Source: M55B154 sp964345775
GTDB taxonomy: Bacteria > Spirochaetota > UBA4802 > UB4802
Direction of reading: 5' to 3'
Length of the DNA stretch: 9,097 bases
NCBI GenBank assembly: GCA_964345775.1
Contig: CAYFSO010000120.1
Coordinates: forward strand, 1 to 9,097
The notes under the pieces: generated by a model
Told to the model about the DNA's origin: nothing
What the model saw: only the letters and a program-made list of their open reading frames with translations
The model's database searches: none
Made by a program: the position numbers and the translations under genes
Shown: piece by piece, positions 6,227 through 9,097 of the stretch
How the letters are laid out: every line of letters starts with the position of its first letter
Position numbering within the stretch: position 1 is the first letter of the stretch

Positions 6227-8143
6227 CTATCCCGATATATCTCTTATTTCACGAAGTATGCGGTTTCTTTCGTCCAGGTCAGAATAAATACCGTCGTTGA
6301 GGCACTCGTAGGCCATCTGAAAACAGAAAGAGGTCATCTGTACATAGATACCCCCGTACAACGAGTTATCCAGCACCTGTTTTCTCATAATACTCTTTGA
6401 AAGTGGACGAGCTCTCTTAAAACCGATCACGCTGCAGTCGTAGTATGGTATTGGCCGTCCCTTTTCCCTGTCCGGCGAGTGCAGGTCATCTACCTGCACA
6501 GGGTTGCGTATGATACCCGGATCCTCCAGCGGACTGCCGTTTAACACCCATCTCCGGTGCAGGCCGTACAGCCTGTACAGCCTGTTTCCCACCTGGTAAA
6601 AAATATCACCGGCGAGGGTCATGAAATGCTCCAGCGGATTCACCGATCTTTTCTTCTTCTTCAATGATTCTATCAATTCATCCCTGCCCATGCTGAAGGT
6701 TGGATTGTTGGTACGGTATACATGCATATCCCGCAACAGGGCATCAAGGTTCTGTATATCGCGGGAAAAACATTCAGCCGTGAAGATCATTCCCTCGTGC
6801 TGCGTATTCGCATGTGATTCGAAGTATACCAGGCTTCCGTCAAGAAAGGGTGAGTAGCTGTTGTTAAAGAAGTTGCAGCACACATCCAGTATTGAAAGAA
6901 AATCTGTATTGTACGTCTCGTTATAGTTGGCCTGCCGCTTGTCCACCATGTAACGCTGTGCTTCAAACCCATAAGCCAGCATGGACCTCCCCTCGTGTTC
7001 ATGGTGCAGCAGCTGGTGCACTTCCTCGTATGGTTCCACGTCTGCCTTCAGGCTGCGGATATATTCCTGCTTTCTTGATTCCAGGTCCTTGCCCATCTTC
7101 TTCAGGACGTCAAGGCTGTAATCCCACTCCTCGGCACTGACACGGGGCGGGGCGGCATTGAAATACTGCACCGCCTGGTCCCATGTAATATTTTTCTGGA
7201 AAACCAGCGCCTCAAGCAGCATCATCATAAGCTGCGCCAGCGAACCAACGCTGTAACTGGTTGACAGGTGCCTTGAGAGGGGGCTTGGTTCCTCCGCTGT
7301 GGCCGGCAGGAAAGACCTGACAAGACCCATGTATTCGTAGACAAGCTGCTCTACCTCCAGGTTCTTTTTCCCGGCTCTTCCTTCGGCAGCTCCTGGTGCA
7401 ATTTTTTTCAGGTCGTCGGTTTCCCTCAGTTTCTGCTCAAGCAGCTGTATCATGCGTTCTCGTGTTTCCACGTCAAGCAGCTGGAACGAGAAAAAATATT
7501 TGCAATACGGCTCAAGGGCTTCCTCGAACAGGCGGCGATCGATCCATTTCATGGAATCATAGCTGTACCCTGCGAAAGGGAACTGCTCCATCCATGTGAA
7601 AAAGACCCGAAGGTAATTGAAGTATACCGGGTCCTTGATGTTCTCGTCCCTCACTATGTCATAGAGCAGCGAAGGAAGCCTTTTCAGCACGCGGGCCTGG
7701 AACTTCTCAATGTCCTGCAAAAGCTGGTAGAGCCTGCGGGTGGGGATAAGCCTTTTCTTGATGCCAATACCAAGACGATTGCTGGAATGGATGAGATACC
7801 GCTTGCGAAACAGTTTCAGGTGGCGATATTTCCTGTACAGCATGTTCACGTTGACGGGGGACAGTTCCGGGCCGAAGGTATCCGGCATACCCGCATCGTA
7901 TACCATGCCCGCGCCTGCCGAAGCATCCTTTCGCACATCCACCCTGCCACCCGGCCTTGCAGATGGTTTCCTCTCGGGATACTCTTTAATGAGATCAATG
8001 ATGGCACTGTACTTCTCGGCAGGTTCCACGCTGTCATTGTTCAACAGGGCACGCACCACCTTCATCTTCCCGGCGGGAATATCCTTTGAGAGCAGCATAG
8101 CCTTGGCCCGCCGCTCCAGTGTTTTTACCTGGTTCTGGTCCAT
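6227..8143 (-). CDS. Uncharacterised 638-residue helical protein
   Basis: I do not recognise this protein as a named family. It starts MDQNQVKTLERRAKAML and shows no signal peptide or transmembrane segment, so it is probably cytoplasmic. Most of it looks alpha-helical, rich in Leu, Arg, Glu and aromatic residues. Around residue 70 there is a low-complexity Gly/Ala/Arg stretch. Notable segments are a basic RKRYLIHSS/GIKKRLIPTRR patch near 115-135, a YFNYLRVFFTWMEQFPFAGY aromatic run, a VCCNFF cysteine pair, and a KKKKRS basic patch. No catalytic signature or nucleotide-binding loop is seen. The frame opens 20 codons earlier at a TTG (8203), but that start has no ribosome-binding site and overlaps a TTGACA hexamer, so ATG 8143 (AAAAAGG 12 bases upstream) is preferred. 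It is first of the three-gene operon. Length and intact frame support a real gene; a lineage-restricted family is possible. Confidence 0.85.
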   Translation of the reverse strand: MDQNQVKTLERRAKAMLLSKDIPAGKMKVVRALLNNDSVEPAEKYSAIIDLIKEYPERKPSARPGGRVDVRKDASAGAGMVYDAGMPDTFGPELSPVNVNMLYRKYRHLKLFRKRYLIHSSNRLGIGIKKRLIPTRRLYQLLQDIEKFQARVLKRLPSLLYDIVRDENIKDPVYFNYLRVFFTWMEQFPFAGYSYDSMKWIDRRLFEEALEPYCKYFFSFQLLDVETRERMIQLLEQKLRETDDLKKIAPGAAEGRAGKKNLEVEQLVYEYMGLVRSFLPATAEEPSPLSRHLSTSYSVGSLAQLMMMLLEALVFQKNITWDQAVQYFNAAPPRVSAEEWDYSLDVLKKMGKDLESRKQEYIRSLKADVEPYEEVHQLLHHEHEGRSMLAYGFEAQRYMVDKRQANYNETYNTDFLSILDVCCNFFNNSYSPFLDGSLVYFESHANTQHEGMIFTAECFSRDIQNLDALLRDMHVYRTNNPTFSMGRDELIESLKKKKRSVNPLEHFMTLAGDIFYQVGNRLYRLYGLHRRWVLNGSPLEDPGIIRNPVQVDDLHSPDREKGRPIPYYDCSVIGFKRARPLSKSIMRKQVLDNSLYGGIYVQMTSFCFQMAYECLNDGIYSDLDERNRILREIRDISG

Positions 8144-8174
8144 ATTTGCAGTATGCCTTTTTGTTTGCTTCTTA

Positions 8175-8203
8175 GCAATACGTTTTTCGTGCAGAATTGT
8201 CAA
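8175..8203 (-). promoter_or_regulatory. Candidate promoter for the three-gene operon
   Basis: The minus strand reads TTGACA at 8203-8198, a 17-base spacer, then TATTGC at 8180-8175, which matches TATAAT at three of six positions. Transcription would begin near 8168, about 25 bases before the ATG at 8143. It lies just past the terminator of the upstream gene, where an independent promoter is expected. The -35 is perfect and the -10 is weak. Confidence 0.4.
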
Positions 8204-8241
8204 GATTAAAAGGAATTAGCTCAGGGATACAGATATAAAAG

Positions 8242-8271
8242 AATAACCCCGCCAGGTTGAGCGGGGTTATT
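8242..8271 (-). terminator. Rho-independent terminator of the beta-barrel gene
   Basis: AATAACCCCGC (8242-8252) and GCGGGGTTATT (8261-8271) form a perfect 11-bp stem with an 8-base loop. On the minus strand it is followed by CTTTTAT, so it works in that direction. It lies 26 bp beyond the stop of the outer-membrane gene. On the plus strand no T-run follows. It separates the barrel gene from the three-gene operon, which must therefore have its own promoter. Confidence 0.9.
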
Positions 8272-8297
8272 GTAGTATAACTTGTAATTATTGTCTC

Positions 8298-9097
8298 TTA
8301 GTACATTTTCATCACGTAATTAAGAGTAAAGAATGCGTAATGATTCCTGTCTTTCAGTTTATGGTCATTATCCGGATCGTAGTTTGTCTCGTAGATATAC
8401 TGGGTTGACAGGCTTATCATAGGTGCCAGCTTGAAGTTGAAACCGGTGTAAAACCTGTTCTTGGTGAAACCTTTTTTTGCATAAAAAGGTTCCCCAACAA
8501 AAGGTGTATTTTTGGTTCCACCGTCCTCTATGGTACCAAAGAACAATTCATCTGCTATGGTAAAGCCTACAGTATCAGTTATCGGATAATTAAGGCGTAC
8601 AAGTTCCCTGATCAACAGAGAATATCCCTTCTTGTCCTTTGCCCTTTCGTAATAATCGTTATGGGCGTACACCTTGTTGTGAAAGATCACCCTGTTGATT
8701 AATTTCGCCTTACCAAGTTGATATTCCAGGATAGGCAATACTTCAATATTATGAGAATAGAGATAACCATCGAGCTTAGCTGATTTATCAAGATCAAATC
8801 CCATGTAGTAATACCATACCGGCAGCTTAAAGGTAAGCTTGTCAAATTTCTTGATATACACGGGGCCAGCAAAAAGTTCGTACATGAATGTTCCAAGCGA
8901 CTCCCCGTCATGACGATAATACTCATAACGATGACCCGGCATAACAACGAATGCCCAGTTTGGTGAGAGCAGGGCGGTGAAGTTCACGTATTCCCAGGTT
9001 CTTCCGGTATACTGTTTTTTTTCTGCAAAGGCATTTCCGGCAAATACTCCACTCACCATAACGGCAAGCAGCAATACAATAGTAAGTTTAGATAGCT
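8298..9097 (-). CDS. Outer-membrane beta-barrel protein, DUF2490-like, 5'-truncated by the window edge
   Basis: The frame stays open to the right edge of the window (LSKLTIVLLLAVMV...), so the TTG at 9074 is internal and the true start is outside. The visible N-terminus is the hydrophobic core of a signal peptide ending near GNAFA. The mature part, about 240 residues, shows alternating hydrophobic strands with Tyr/Trp/Phe girdles and polar turns rich in Asp, Gly and Lys, as expected of a barrel. The pattern NRFYTGFNFKLA, then SLSTQYIYETNY, then RNHYAFFTLNYV near the C-terminus matches the DUF2490 style (HxxxFFxLxY). The last residue is Tyr, an aromatic as in barrel-assembly signals. Function is unknown. 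It is transcribed alone as far as can be seen and ends in a strong terminator 26 bp downstream. Family assignment is by pattern, not search. Confidence 0.75.
   Translation of the reverse strand, partial: LSKLTIVLLLAVMVSGVFAGNAFAEKKQYTGRTWEYVNFTALLSPNWAFVVMPGHRYEYYRHDGESLGTFMYELFAGPVYIKKFDKLTFKLPVWYYYMGFDLDKSAKLDGYLYSHNIEVLPILEYQLGKAKLINRVIFHNKVYAHNDYYERAKDKKGYSLLIRELVRLNYPITDTVGFTIADELFFGTIEDGGTKNTPFVGEPFYAKKGFTKNRFYTGFNFKLAPMISLSTQYIYETNYDPDNDHKLKDRNHYAFFTLNYVMKMY

Noticed and set aside
7455..7471. TGTTTCCACGTCAAGCA as a parS variant
   Set aside because: It has an extra base in the centre and breaks symmetry in the right half; it lies in coding sequence of the 638-residue gene.
7740..8219. 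Plus-strand open frame of 159 codons
   Set aside because: Antisense to the 638-residue gene, with no ribosome-binding site and no recognisable protein pattern.
9072..9074. TTG as the start of the beta-barrel gene
   Set aside because: The frame continues upstream with signal-peptide-like residues LSKLTIV to the end of the window, so the start is outside.

Overview
The window holds eight protein-coding genes, two of them cut by the window ends, in an arrangement that looks chromosomal and mostly ordinary. The DNA has a balanced base composition by eye. A signal-peptide-bearing beta-barrel protein points to a bacterium with an outer membrane. The housekeeping genes resemble those of deep-branching diderm bacteria; a spirochaete or a relative is my best guess, held weakly, because no gene here is diagnostic of a phylum.

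Left part (1-2266, + strand): the 3' two-thirds or more of metG (methionyl-tRNA synthetase with a C-terminal tRNA-binding domain), followed after 20 bp by a small YfcE/MJ0936-type metallophosphoesterase. They probably share a transcript. This pair converges, with only 11 bp between stop codons, on the chromosome-partition operon parA-parB (2278-3907, - strand), whose two genes overlap by 8 bp.

Middle (3908-4286): a 379-bp AT-rich gap with no gene. Near parA it carries a 7-bp-armed dyad and a perfect TTGACA hexamer. The rest is filled by a 249-bp element bounded by 28-bp imperfect inverted repeats of the CACAGAG...CAGAGG type, with further nested inverted repeats inside. Its right end lies 4 bp past the stop of the next gene.

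Right part (4287-8143, - strand): a compact three-gene operon. In transcription order it encodes a 638-residue, largely helical soluble protein of unknown function; a secreted, single-pass membrane protein with a non-catalytic glutamine-amidotransferase-like domain; and an aspartate/glutamate-racemase-family enzyme. The last two genes overlap by 4 bp. Upstream, behind a clean rho-independent terminator (8242-8271), lies an outer-membrane beta-barrel gene (DUF2490-like) whose 5' end runs off the window.

No RNA gene, CRISPR array, transposase or full parS site was seen. The parts least explained by known biology are the inverted-repeat element and the operon that joins an orphan soluble protein, a secreted amidotransferase-like protein and a racemase.
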